Shown: one piece after another, positions 35,280-44,159 of the stretch | How the letters are laid out: every line of letters starts with the position of its first letter | How positions within the stretch are numbered: the first letter of the stretch is position 1 | Assembly: GCF_039526245.1 (NCBI RefSeq) | Contig: NZ_BAAAIV010000005.1 | Coordinates: forward strand, 186,001 to 250,000 | Direction of reading: 5' to 3' | Source: Arthrobacter_H rhombi | GTDB lineage: Bacteria; Actinomycetota; Actinomycetes; Actinomycetales; Micrococcaceae | Length of the DNA stretch: 64,000 nucleotides | Made by a program: the position numbers and the translations under genes | The notes under the pieces: model-generated | What the model was told of the DNA's origin: nothing | The model's database searches: none | Seen by the model: only the letters and a program-made list of their open reading frames with translations

Positions 35280-36344
35280 ATGTCTGAATCCGTGAGCAAG
35301 ACGCGTGACCAGAGACTCGATATTGCCAAGGGCGTCCTGATCACCTTGGTGGTGGCGGGCCATTTCCTGGAGGCCATGAACGACTGGTCAGCTGAGACCG
35401 TTCGCCTGCCGTTGACGCTGATCTACTCGTTCCACATGCCGGCTTTCGTGTTCCTGACGGGCATCACTGCCAAGCCGTACGGGCTGGTCCGGCGGATCCG
35501 GCCGCTGGTCATGCTCCTGGTGTCGTTCCAGACGGCATTCCTGCTGGCCAGCCCCTGGCTGGATCCCGAAGCCACGTTCACCTGGAACACCCCGTACTGG
35601 ATCTTGTGGTTCCTGCTGTCGCTGATCTGGTGGTTGCTGCTGACCCCCGTCATCCACCGTTTTCCGCGGGCATCCGTCGCCCTCTCCATCGCGGTCGCCA
35701 TTTCCGCCAGTGCCATGCCGTTTGCCGGCTATCCGCTCGCGGTCGGGCGGACCCTTTCCTTCCTGCCCTTCTTCGTGATCGGGTTCGTCTACGGGAAACC
35801 CATCCTGAATTGGTGTACAGCCCCCGGTGGGGCAGTCCGGGGCTGGATCATCACCGCAGCCGTCGCCCTACCCGTCTTGCTCTTTGCCCTGAACGTCAAT
35901 AATGGATGGCTCTATGGCAGCATGAGCGCCACCGTTCTCAACGAGGGGACGGCACCGGGCGTGCTGACCCGGGCAGCCGTGATGCTGATTGCCGCCACCA
36001 TGACCGCAGGGTTTCTCATGGTGCTGCCCCGGTCGTCGGGGATCCCCTGGGCAGTGCTCGGGCGCCGGAGTCTCGCCGTCTTCCTCTTCCACGGTTTCGT
36101 GGTCAAGATCCTTGACCCCTACCTGCCACGCATCCTGGCGGACAACAATGTGCTCTCACTGGTATTCGTGGCGATCCTGACCGCTGGCACCGTCGCGCTC
36201 ACCTCGTGGCAGCCACTCGATGCGCTGGTCCGCACCATCGGTCGCCCCGCCGCCGGCAAAACAATCGGGACGTCACTTGGCGCTGGAACCGACGGGAGCC
36301 CGACGCCTGTCGCGCGCACTCGTGAACCGGAGCTCACGCAATAG
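35280..36344 (+). CDS. Membrane acyltransferase (acyltransferase-3 / OpgC-like family)
   Basis: 354 residues with about ten hydrophobic helices. RLDIAKGVLITLVVAGHFLE near the start is the family's first helix with its catalytic histidine (GH), followed by SFHMPAFVFLTG. LGRRSLAVFLFHGFVV, near 255-270, is the conserved late histidine segment. Such proteins transfer acetyl or succinyl groups to sugars or lipids at the membrane. Unlike the protein at 20579 it has no SGNH tail. The start ATG 35280 has no clear Shine-Dalgarno site; a GTG six bases earlier is the alternative. It stands alone between the glnK terminator and the convergent G6PDH gene. Substrate unknown. Confidence 0.8.
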   Translation: MSESVSKTRDQRLDIAKGVLITLVVAGHFLEAMNDWSAETVRLPLTLIYSFHMPAFVFLTGITAKPYGLVRRIRPLVMLLVSFQTAFLLASPWLDPEATFTWNTPYWILWFLLSLIWWLLLTPVIHRFPRASVALSIAVAISASAMPFAGYPLAVGRTLSFLPFFVIGFVYGKPILNWCTAPGGAVRGWIITAAVALPVLLFALNVNNGWLYGSMSATVLNEGTAPGVLTRAAVMLIAATMTAGFLMVLPRSSGIPWAVLGRRSLAVFLFHGFVVKILDPYLPRILADNNVLSLVFVAILTAGTVALTSWQPLDALVRTIGRPAAGKTIGTSLGAGTDGSPTPVARTREPELTQ

Positions 36345-36362
36345 CGTCAGCGGGACGTTCCC

Positions 36363-37817
36363 TCACAGCCCCGTTCCGGGGACCTCGCCATTCTTGGGCT
36401 CACGGTCGAGCTGGACTTCCTGGCTGGTCAACCAGTGATCCGGCCCATTGGACCCGGCAGGGTATTCCTCCAGGGGCACCTCATCGTTGGCCCACGCGGC
36501 CAACACCGGTTCCACGATACGCCAGCACTGTTCGGCGGTATCATCACGCACCGACAGGGTCGGGTCGCCGGCGAGCACCCCGGCGAGGACTTCGCCGTAG
36601 GGGAGCAGGTCGGGGCTGTTCAGTTGGGCGGCCAGCCCGATGCGGTCCAGCTCGTACATGTCGCCGGGGCCGTTGACGTCGAGCTCCAGCTCCAGGGTGT
36701 CCGGCCCGAAGCCGATGCGCAGCCGCGTGGGCGTGTCATTGCCGGTGAAGCCCACGGGCAGGTGTGAGACGGGCTTGAAGGTGATGACCGCTTCCTTGCG
36801 GGGGCAGCCCAACGCCTTGCCGGAGCGCAGCAGGAACGGGACTCCGGCCCAGCGGGCGTTGTTGATCCGCAGTTCGATCTCGGCCAGGGTTTCGGTGCCG
36901 TTCGCCGCGTCCACCCCGTCCTCGTCCACGTAGTCCGGGACGTCGTGGCCGCGGCTGGTGCCGGCCGTGTAGCGCGCCCGACGGGTGCTCCGGGCATAAT
37001 CGGTCGGCACCTTGGTCGCCCGCAAGACCGAGCCGATGTGATCACGCAGGTCCCGTTCGCCCAGGGTTGCCGGGGCGTTCAAGGTCAGCAGGGCGAGGAT
37101 CTGCAACAGGTGCGATTGGATCATGTCGCGCAATGCGCCGGCGTGGTCATAGTAACCCGCGCGCGACTCGAGGGCAAGGTCCTCGTCGTAGAAGATCTCC
37201 ATCTTCGCCACGTGCTCGGCGCTGAAGAGCGGTTCCAGGAACCGGTTGGCGAAGCGTAGTCCCAGGATGTTGAAGACCGTGGCCTTGCCACGGAAGTGGT
37301 CCACGCGCTGGATGTACTCCTCGGGGACCAGTCGAGTCAGGGTCCGGGTCAGGGCATGGGCGGACTCAGCGCTGGAGCCGAAGGGCTTTTCCATCACCAG
37401 CGTGGTTCCGGCGGGAACCTCTGCGGGGGTGAGGACCTCGCAGGCCTTTTGGCTGATCTTCGGTGGCAGGGCGAAGTACAGTGCCACCGGGCCCTCCAGG
37501 GTGGAGACGAGCTGGCCCAGTTCGCCGGGGGCAGTCACATCGAGGGCCGAGTAGCTCGTCTGTTCGGCAATCCGGTCCAGATGGGCCGCGCCGTCAGCCG
37601 TGGCCTTCTTCTTGGCTTCTCCAAACACGTCGGCAACGCGCTTCTGCCAGTCCTCGGCGCTGAAATCGGGCGAGCCCGCGCCGACCAGGACCAGGTCGGC
37701 TTCGCGGCCGGTGGCGATCAGCTGGGCCAGACCGGGCAGCAGGAGCCGGCCGGTCAGGTCACCGGAGGCTCCGAGGATGAGCAATGTCCTGACATGGGAT
37801 TTCTTCGCTGCACTCAC
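36363..37817 (-). CDS. zwf: Glucose-6-phosphate dehydrogenase
   Basis: 484 residues. The dinucleotide motif GASGDLTGRLLLPGL lies near the N-terminus, EKPFGSS near 170, and the substrate/catalytic segment RVDHFRGK near 195, whose Asp-His dyad and Lys are kept. The usual sequence is RIDHYLGKE, so Tyr, Leu and Glu are replaced by Phe, Arg and Ala. The enzyme oxidises glucose-6-phosphate to 6-phosphogluconolactone with NAD(P). The start is GTG 37817, reading (M)SAAKKSHVRTLLILG; the frame extends further upstream but without homology. It stands apart from the usual tkt-tal-opcA-zwf cluster, so it may be a second paralogue with altered specificity. Confidence 0.88.
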   Translation of the reverse strand: MSAAKKSHVRTLLILGASGDLTGRLLLPGLAQLIATGREADLVLVGAGSPDFSAEDWQKRVADVFGEAKKKATADGAAHLDRIAEQTSYSALDVTAPGELGQLVSTLEGPVALYFALPPKISQKACEVLTPAEVPAGTTLVMEKPFGSSAESAHALTRTLTRLVPEEYIQRVDHFRGKATVFNILGLRFANRFLEPLFSAEHVAKMEIFYDEDLALESRAGYYDHAGALRDMIQSHLLQILALLTLNAPATLGERDLRDHIGSVLRATKVPTDYARSTRRARYTAGTSRGHDVPDYVDEDGVDAANGTETLAEIELRINNARWAGVPFLLRSGKALGCPRKEAVITFKPVSHLPVGFTGNDTPTRLRIGFGPDTLELELDVNGPGDMYELDRIGLAAQLNSPDLLPYGEVLAGVLAGDPTLSVRDDTAEQCWRIVEPVLAAWANDEVPLEEYPAGSNGPDHWLTSQEVQLDREPKNGEVPGTGL

Positions 37818-37888
37818 GACCACTAGCTTGCCATCATCGCGGGTTCCCTGTCTGCTGGACGCGATTCGATGCCGCCGGGCGCGTCGGA

Positions 37889-37906
37889 CCTTGGTAGCCT
37901 TGGTAG
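37889..37906. repeat. Tandem 9-base repeat in the zwf/ffh divergent spacer
   Basis: CCTTGGTAG occurs twice head to tail, about 55 bases before the ffh GTG. It may be part of the ffh promoter region; no firm function. Confidence 0.4.
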
Positions 37907-37960
37907 TCGAGTCCAGCGGGGTTTTCCCGCAGCCACCCACACGAAAGTAGTCCAGCTCCC

Positions 37961-39523
37961 GTGTTCAATTCACTCTCCGACCGGCTGACAGCGACGTTCA
38001 AGAACCTCCGCGGCAAGGGCCGGCTCACGGAGGCCGACGTCGATGGCACCGTCCGTGAGATCCGCCGGGCCCTGCTGGACGCGGATGTCGCCGTTCCGGT
38101 GGTGCGTGCCTTCACCGCCCAGGTCAAGGAGCGTGCCCTCGGTGCCGAGGTCAATGGCGCGCTGAACCCTGGCCAGCAGATCGTCAAGATCGTCAACGAG
38201 GAACTCACGGGAATCCTGGGTGGCGAGACCCGCCGGCTCAACCTGGCCAAGGTGCCGCCGACGGTTATCATGCTCGCCGGCCTGCAGGGCGCCGGCAAGA
38301 CCACGCTGGCCGGTAAGCTGGCCAAGTACCTCAAGGCCCAGGGCCACACGCCACTGCTCGTTGCCTGTGACCTCCAGCGCCCGAACGCCGTCAAGCAGTT
38401 GCAGGTCAACGGTGGACGCGCAGGGGTCCCGGTCTACGCCCCGCATCCCGGTGTCTCCTCCGAGTTCGAGGAATCCACCGGCGATCCGGTTGTCGTCGCC
38501 CGCAATGGCGTTTCCGAGGGCCGGCAGAAGCAGCACGACATCGTCATCATCGATACCGCCGGCCGCCTCGGCGTCGATGCCGAGATGATGCAGCAGGCAG
38601 CTGACATCCGCGCCGCGGTGAACCCTCACGAGGTCCTGTTCGTCATCGACGCGATGATCGGCCAGGACGCGGTGAACACCGCCCAGGCCTTCAACGACGG
38701 TGTCGGTGTCACCGGCGTCGTGCTCTCCAAGCTCGACGGCGATGCCCGCGGCGGTGCCGCGCTGTCCGTCGCGTCGGTGACCGGCAAGCCGATCATGTTC
38801 GCCTCCACCGGCGAGAACCTCTCCGATTTCGAGGTCTTCCACCCGGATCGCATGGCCAGCCGCATCCTGGACATGGGCGACATGATGACGCTCATCGAGC
38901 AGGCCGAGCAGAACTGGGACAAGGGCGAAGCCGAGCGGATGGCGAAGAAGTTCGCCGACCGCGAGGACTTCACGCTCGAGGACTTCCTGTCCCAGATGCA
39001 GCAGATCAAAAAAATGGGCTCCATGAAGAAGATGCTCTCCATGATGCCCGGGGCAGCGATCTCCAAGCAGCAGCTGGAGCAGTTCGATGAGCGCCAGATC
39101 GACAGGATCGAGGCCATCGTCCGCTCGATGACGATGCACGAGCGGGTTGCCCCGAAGATCATCAACGGCTCCCGCCGCGCCCGGATCGCCAAGGGCTCGG
39201 GCACTTCGGTCTCCGAGGTGAACCAGATGCTGGAGCGCTTTGGCGAGGCCCAGAAGATGATGAAGAAGATGGCCGTCGGCGGCGGGATGCCCGGCATGCC
39301 GGGCGGTCGCGGCGGCGCCAAGAAGTCCAAGGGCTCGAACAAGAAGAAGCAGAAGTTCGGCAACCCGGCCAAGGCAGCCCAGGCCGAACTCGAGGCCAAG
39401 AACCGTGGCTCCGCGGCCCCGTCGGCGCCGACTGGCGCGTCCTTCGGGCAGCAGGGGAACCAGGACTTCGATCCGGCGAACCTGAACCTGCCGAAGGGCT
39501 TCGAGAAGTTCCTGGGCAAGTAG
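37961..39523 (+). CDS. ffh: Signal recognition particle protein Ffh
   Basis: 520 residues. The N and G domains show GLQGAGKTT near 107, DTAGRLG near 200 and SKLDGDARGG near 257. The methionine-rich M domain (about 300-460) includes FLSQMQQIKKMGSMKKM and the RNA-binding SRRARIAKGSG helix. A Gly/Lys-rich tail ends in NLPKGFEKFLGK. Ffh binds SRP RNA and signal sequences as they leave the ribosome and hands them to FtsY. The start is GTG 37961, reading (M)FNSLSDRLTATF. It is divergent from zwf. Confidence 0.97.
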   Translation: MFNSLSDRLTATFKNLRGKGRLTEADVDGTVREIRRALLDADVAVPVVRAFTAQVKERALGAEVNGALNPGQQIVKIVNEELTGILGGETRRLNLAKVPPTVIMLAGLQGAGKTTLAGKLAKYLKAQGHTPLLVACDLQRPNAVKQLQVNGGRAGVPVYAPHPGVSSEFEESTGDPVVVARNGVSEGRQKQHDIVIIDTAGRLGVDAEMMQQAADIRAAVNPHEVLFVIDAMIGQDAVNTAQAFNDGVGVTGVVLSKLDGDARGGAALSVASVTGKPIMFASTGENLSDFEVFHPDRMASRILDMGDMMTLIEQAEQNWDKGEAERMAKKFADREDFTLEDFLSQMQQIKKMGSMKKMLSMMPGAAISKQQLEQFDERQIDRIEAIVRSMTMHERVAPKIINGSRRARIAKGSGTSVSEVNQMLERFGEAQKMMKKMAVGGGMPGMPGGRGGAKKSKGSNKKKQKFGNPAKAAQAELEAKNRGSAAPSAPTGASFGQQGNQDFDPANLNLPKGFEKFLGK

Positions 39524-39543
39524 GGCGCGGCGGGGAGCGGTCG

Positions 39544-40173
39544 ATGTCTGTTGTGCAGGGCCTGGAGGGGTTCCTCAGCGCCCGCTGGAAGCAGCGTGCC
39601 TACGCCTCGATCCTGGTGCGCCGATCCGATGGGGCGGTGCTGACCGTCAAGGACTCCGCAGGGATCAACGAGGCCAGCTACGGTGACGACTCCGAACCTG
39701 ACTGGGTGCTTCCCACCGCCGCCGTGCGTTCCGGGATCGCCCCCCGGCAGGCGGCAGCATCGGTGCTGAGCCGGTTGGCGCTGGAACCGTCCATGGGCCG
39801 GATGCTGGTCCACGACTTCCGTCCTGCCGTGGGCGGATCCCACGTGGCCGATGGGCAGGACACCGGCGAGGAGTTCCTGGTGTACGACGGCGGCACCTGG
39901 GTCACCGACGTCGAACGCTTCACCGCCGACGGCGGGTTGCTGCAGGTGCGGTTCTGCCCGCTGCAGCAACTGGCGATCCTGCTGCCGCCGGCCGATGCCG
40001 AACGTGCAGCCGCAGGTGTACGGGCACTCGAACTCGGGGGAGTGGCCGAACTGGAGCACGGCCGCGACGTCACCCCGCGCCACGTGCCCGGCAACCGGCA
40101 GCCCCCGCGTGAACTGATGCCCGCGCTGCCGCTGACCGCGCCGGTCCCCGGGCTGAAGAACCGGAACGCCTAG
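39544..40173 (+). CDS. Degenerate Nudix-like protein
   Basis: 209 residues. A strand pattern such as AYASILVRRSDGAVLTV, followed by DWVLPTAAVRSGIAPRQAAASVLSRLAL, has the layout of a Nudix fold with its Nudix helix. However, the REUxEExGU glutamates that bind metal are missing. It is therefore probably not a nucleotide pyrophosphohydrolase. The ATG lies 20 bases downstream of the ffh stop, so co-transcription with ffh is likely. The Pro-rich C-terminus is not recognised. Function unknown. Confidence 0.65.
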   Translation: MSVVQGLEGFLSARWKQRAYASILVRRSDGAVLTVKDSAGINEASYGDDSEPDWVLPTAAVRSGIAPRQAAASVLSRLALEPSMGRMLVHDFRPAVGGSHVADGQDTGEEFLVYDGGTWVTDVERFTADGGLLQVRFCPLQQLAILLPPADAERAAAGVRALELGGVAELEHGRDVTPRHVPGNRQPPRELMPALPLTAPVPGLKNRNA

Positions 40174-40280
40174 GCTCCTTGCCCGCTCCCGGCAAACGGC
40201 CGGAGAACTCCCAGCCAGGGCTCGCCGACATCGGTCATCCCCCGGCGTAGAGTCCATCTGCAGGAGATGGAGGTGGGCTC

Positions 40281-41570
40281 GTGCGGGGAATCGGATCGAT
40301 CAGTGTGGTCGACGGCTGGTTGCCGGTGCTGATCTGGGTCGTCGGGATCGCCGGAGCGCTCTTCCTGCTGCTGCCGCATCGCCGGCGGCGATGGTGGCTG
40401 GTTGTGCCACTGCTGCTCGTCGTGGCCGTGGTCATCACGGGCGTGTCCTACCGGTTGCTGGTCTACGTCTGGTTCGTGTTCTCCGAGGCGTTGCCGTTCA
40501 CGATCCTCGCGTGGGTTGCGGCGGCGGTCCTCGCGATCCTGCTGGGCATCCATGCGGGACTGCGCGCCCGGTGGTCGTGGCGTGCCGGCGCCGCGATGGC
40601 GACGATCGCCGTCGTCGTCCTCTGTGGACTGCAGGTGAACGCCTACTTCGGCCAGTACACCACGGTCGGCAGCCTGATGGGGCACCAAACGCACGTCTCC
40701 GCACTGCCCGCCGGACTGAAGCGCGGTGCGTCGCCGCAGGGCGCCGCCGTCGCAGGATCCGGGGCCGCGATGCCCCGGCATGGGACGGTGGCGCAGGCGT
40801 CGATTCCGGGACAGGCCTCCGGTTTCGACGCCCGCAACGCCATCATCTACCTGCCGCCGGCCTACACGCCGACGGGAGCGGACCGCATGCCCGTGCTGGT
40901 GCTCGTGGCCGGGCAACCCGGAGGCCCGCGACGCTGGCTCGATGCCGGTCACCTGGCCTCGATCATGGACGCCTTCGCCGCATCCCACCAGGGCCGGTCT
41001 CCGGTGGTCGTGGTGGCCGATCCGAACGGCTCCACCGCCGGGAACACCCTGTGCATGGATTCGCACATCGCCCGCGCCGACACCTACCTCTCGGTGGACG
41101 TCCCCGCCTGGATCAGCCGGACCCTGAACGTCACGAGCCCCTCCACGGGGTGGGCCTTCGGCGGTTTCTCCTTCGGCGGGACCTGCGCGATCCAGATGGC
41201 CACCACCCATCCGCAGCTGTATCCGGACTTCATCGACATCGCAGGACAACGCGAGCCGGCGCTGTCCGTCAGCCGCCGCCAGACCATCGGCACGTCCTTT
41301 GGTGGCGACACCGCGGCCTTCACCTCCCGGGTCCCGCTGACCCTGCTCCAGCAGCAGAGATATCCCGGCACGCACGGCTACTTCGCCGTGGGGGAGAAGG
41401 ACCAGCACTATGGGCCCGACCAGAACGCCATGGTCGCTGCCGCACGGGCCGCGGGCATGCGCCTCCAGGCGGTCATGGTCCCCGGAGCGGTCCACTCCTG
41501 GGTCACGGCCCGCGCCGGGCTGGCCGGGGGGCTGGACTACCTGGCACCGAGCTGGGGGATGGTGAAGTAG
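40281..41570 (+). CDS. Membrane-anchored alpha/beta-hydrolase esterase
   Basis: 429 residues. Four N-terminal membrane helices (about 12-30, 38-60, 70-92 and 100-118) are followed by an alpha/beta-hydrolase domain that should lie outside the membrane. It shows IIYLPPAYTPTG and nucleophile GFSFGG near 293. The catalytic His lies in AVHSWVTA near 403. The fold resembles esterase D and the mycolyl-transferase/antigen 85 group. GTG 40281 has GGAGG seven bases upstream. The MprF-like gene starts three bases after its stop, so the two are translationally linked. Paired hydrolases of this kind remove amino acids from aminoacyl-phosphatidylglycerol in other Gram-positive bacteria; that role is inferred here. 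Confidence 0.8.
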   Translation: MRGIGSISVVDGWLPVLIWVVGIAGALFLLLPHRRRRWWLVVPLLLVVAVVITGVSYRLLVYVWFVFSEALPFTILAWVAAAVLAILLGIHAGLRARWSWRAGAAMATIAVVVLCGLQVNAYFGQYTTVGSLMGHQTHVSALPAGLKRGASPQGAAVAGSGAAMPRHGTVAQASIPGQASGFDARNAIIYLPPAYTPTGADRMPVLVLVAGQPGGPRRWLDAGHLASIMDAFAASHQGRSPVVVVADPNGSTAGNTLCMDSHIARADTYLSVDVPAWISRTLNVTSPSTGWAFGGFSFGGTCAIQMATTHPQLYPDFIDIAGQREPALSVSRRQTIGTSFGGDTAAFTSRVPLTLLQQQRYPGTHGYFAVGEKDQHYGPDQNAMVAAARAAGMRLQAVMVPGAVHSWVTARAGLAGGLDYLAPSWGMVK

Positions 41571-41573
41571 GGG

Positions 41574-44060
41574 ATGGCAGTTCCCGACCGCCGCGCACCC
41601 CGCGGGCAGCGCCGCGGGTCACGACTGCTGCGCAGCGCCCCCGTGGCAGTCTGCCTGGTGGTCCTGTACCTGGGCGCGGCGATCCCTGGACGGCTGGGAC
41701 CGCCGCCGGGTGGCGCGTGGGCGTCCGTACTGCACGGCTACCTGCCGTCGGCCGCACACCTGCCGTCGCTGTTGCTCGGCGCCGCGGCGCTGGCGGTGGC
41801 CTGCGGTTGGGCGGAGCGACGGCTGGGGAGCGGGAGGTTCATGCTGGCGGTGATCGGCACGCAGCTGGTGGCCCTGGCCGCCGGAACCGGGTTCGTGGCC
41901 TGGATCTCTCCCGGCAGGGCCGCCGGCGAGCACCTGGTGGTCGGCGGGCACGCGGCGGTGGTTTCCGTCATCGCCTGCGGTGCTGCTGCGGCGGCCTCCG
42001 CGGGGCTGCGGGTGATGTGGCGGCGCCGGCTCCGCACCGCCTTGGTGGCCATCGTGGTCGTGGGCGCACTGTATGCGGGAACACTGTCCGACGCCCTGCG
42101 CCTGGCGGCCGTGATGGCCGGACTGTTCATCGGCCCCCTGTTGCTGGGGCGCCGACCGGGCCGGCCGGTGGGTCCGGCAACGCTTCACGAGCGCAGGGTC
42201 CTGGTGGCCATGGTCCTGCTCGCTGCGGCTCTCGGGCCGGTGGTCGCCGCGCTGGCCCCCGGCGCCGTCGGCCCGCTGGCCGTGCTGCGCTATCTGGGCA
42301 CCGACTGGGCTCCCGCGGATCCCTCCTCCCTGGCGCAGCTGTGCGCGGAGCCGGCACGCATCAGCCAGTGCGCCGCGGCCCAGCTGCAGCACCGGGCTGG
42401 GCTGGGCGCGGTCTTCACCGCCATCCTGCCCTCGATCCTGTTGGCAGTGATGGCCGATGGGCTGCGCCGGGGCCTGCGCATGGCCTGGTGGGGAGCAGTG
42501 GTCGCCCAGGGTGCCCTGGCGGCGTTGACCCTGGTGTATCTGCTGGGCATCGTCCTGCCCTCGCGCTTCCCGCGGACGGGTCTGATGGAGGGGCTGGGAA
42601 CCTACGACTTCACCGACTACGCGCAGGCCAAGGCCCTGATCCTCCCGCTGCTGGTGCCCCTGGGCGTCTTCGCCGTCCTGGTGGGCCAACGCAAACTCTT
42701 CCGGCTGCGGACCGCAGGCGGCACCGGGCCCCGGCTGCTGCGGAGGGTTGTCCTGCTGGGCGCAGCCCTGTCGGGGATCTACCTGGTCCTGGGCTGGTGG
42801 TGGCGGTCGGGTTTCACCCCGGAGCCGTCCCTGGGTGATCTTCTGGAGAACCTGCCCGAACGCTTCCTGCCCATGGTCTACGCACTGCACCTGGGCCCGG
42901 AATTCGTCCCCGTTGACGTCGGAACCACGATCCTGTTCGAGGGGCTGGGCATCATCTTCTGGTCAGCCGTCGTGGCGTGGCTGCTGGGGGCCTTCCTGGG
43001 GCACGGCTCCGGCGAGTCGGCGGGCGACCGGCTCCGCGCGCGCGAGCTCCTGCGCAGCGGATCCGGCGGCACGCTGTCGTGGATGGGCACCTGGTCCGGG
43101 AACAGCTACTGGTTCGCCCCGGACGGACGGTCCTATGTGGCCTACCGCGTCATTGCCGGTGTGGCGTTGACGACCTCCGGCCCGGTCGCGGCCGCCCGGG
43201 ACCTGCCGGAGGTCCTCGACGGGTTCATGCGGCATTGTGCCGAGCATGGCTGGGTTCCGTGCCTGTACAGCGTCACCGCTGAGGTCGCCGCGGTGCTGCC
43301 GGCCGCGTCGTGGAGCCGGTTGCGCATCGCCACGGAGACAGTGCTGGAACTGGGGGACCTCGCTTTCCGGGGCAAGCGTTTCCAGGATGTCCGCACCGCG
43401 CTGAACCGTGCGGAAAAGGAGGGGGTTCGGGCCGTGTGGACGTCGTATGGACAGCTCTCCCTGGGGTGGCGCGAACAGCTTCTGGAGATCTCCGAGGAGT
43501 GGGTCGTCGAGCAGGGGCTGCCCGAGCTCGGGTTCACCCTGGGCGGCATCACGGAAGTGGACGATCCCGACGTGCGGATCCTGCTCGCGGTCGACGACGC
43601 GGGGCTGGTGCACGCCGTGACTTCGTGGATGCCGGTGTACGACGGCGGGGCGGTCACCGGGTGGACGCTGGATTTCATGCGCCGGCGTCAGGACGGCTTC
43701 CGGCCGGTGATGGAATTCCTCATCGGCACCGCTGCGCTGACGCTGCAGGCCCAGGGGTACTCCTTCCTCAGCCTCTCGGGTGCGCCGTTGGCCGTCCCGG
43801 ACGACGGGACCGGGGAGCAGGGTGCGCAGCAGCGTTTCCTCGGTTGGCTCGCCGCGACGCTGGAGCCGGTCTACGGGTTCCAGTCGCTGCTGGGTTTCAA
43901 GAAGAAGTTCGCTCCCCGGTTCGTGCCGTGGTTCATGGTGTATCCGGACGCCTCCAGCCTGCCGGCGATCACCGCGGCCATCACCACGGCCTACGTCGGG
44001 GACGTGGGGTGGGGGACGGGATGGACCATGGCCCGGACGCTGCTGGCACGCAAACCGTGA
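41574..44060 (+). CDS. mprF: MprF-like aminoacyl-phosphatidylglycerol synthase
   Basis: 828 residues. The first 480 residues hold a dozen hydrophobic segments, beginning with a rhomboid-like arrangement. The C-terminal 320 residues are the cytoplasmic DUF2156 (GNAT-like) catalytic domain: SWMGTWSGNSYWF, LRIATETVLELGDLAFRGKR, TLDFMRRRQDGFRPVMEFLI and ESLLGFKKKF-like QSLLGFKKKF. It uses aminoacyl-tRNA to load Lys or Ala onto phosphatidylglycerol, lowering surface charge and raising resistance to cationic peptides. No LysRS domain is fused, unlike mycobacterial LysX. The ATG is three bases after the esterase stop. The amino acid carried cannot be read from sequence. Confidence 0.85.
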   Translation: MAVPDRRAPRGQRRGSRLLRSAPVAVCLVVLYLGAAIPGRLGPPPGGAWASVLHGYLPSAAHLPSLLLGAAALAVACGWAERRLGSGRFMLAVIGTQLVALAAGTGFVAWISPGRAAGEHLVVGGHAAVVSVIACGAAAAASAGLRVMWRRRLRTALVAIVVVGALYAGTLSDALRLAAVMAGLFIGPLLLGRRPGRPVGPATLHERRVLVAMVLLAAALGPVVAALAPGAVGPLAVLRYLGTDWAPADPSSLAQLCAEPARISQCAAAQLQHRAGLGAVFTAILPSILLAVMADGLRRGLRMAWWGAVVAQGALAALTLVYLLGIVLPSRFPRTGLMEGLGTYDFTDYAQAKALILPLLVPLGVFAVLVGQRKLFRLRTAGGTGPRLLRRVVLLGAALSGIYLVLGWWWRSGFTPEPSLGDLLENLPERFLPMVYALHLGPEFVPVDVGTTILFEGLGIIFWSAVVAWLLGAFLGHGSGESAGDRLRARELLRSGSGGTLSWMGTWSGNSYWFAPDGRSYVAYRVIAGVALTTSGPVAAARDLPEVLDGFMRHCAEHGWVPCLYSVTAEVAAVLPAASWSRLRIATETVLELGDLAFRGKRFQDVRTALNRAEKEGVRAVWTSYGQLSLGWREQLLEISEEWVVEQGLPELGFTLGGITEVDDPDVRILLAVDDAGLVHAVTSWMPVYDGGAVTGWTLDFMRRRQDGFRPVMEFLIGTAALTLQAQGYSFLSLSGAPLAVPDDGTGEQGAQQRFLGWLAATLEPVYGFQSLLGFKKKFAPRFVPWFMVYPDASSLPAITAAITTAYVGDVGWGTGWTMARTLLARKP

Positions 44061-44088
44061 GGTGCAGCACCACCACGATTGCTTTGGT

Positions 44089-44117
44089 TGAAGTTTAAAG
44101 TAAAAGGTGCGATGATG
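44089..44117 (+). promoter_or_regulatory. Candidate promoter of the VOC gene
   Basis: TTGAAG (44089-44094), 17 bases, then GATGAT (44112-44117), within an AT-rich patch that stands out from the GC-rich surroundings. Confidence 0.4.
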
Positions 44118-44159
44118 GTGGCAGAAGCCAACCAGCTGATCCGCCCGAAGGAGCACCCC

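Noticed and set aside
40391..42838. Plus-strand 815-codon frame spanning the esterase and mprF region
   Set aside because: Arg/Gly/Pro-rich out-of-frame translation; both true genes overlap it with recognised motifs.
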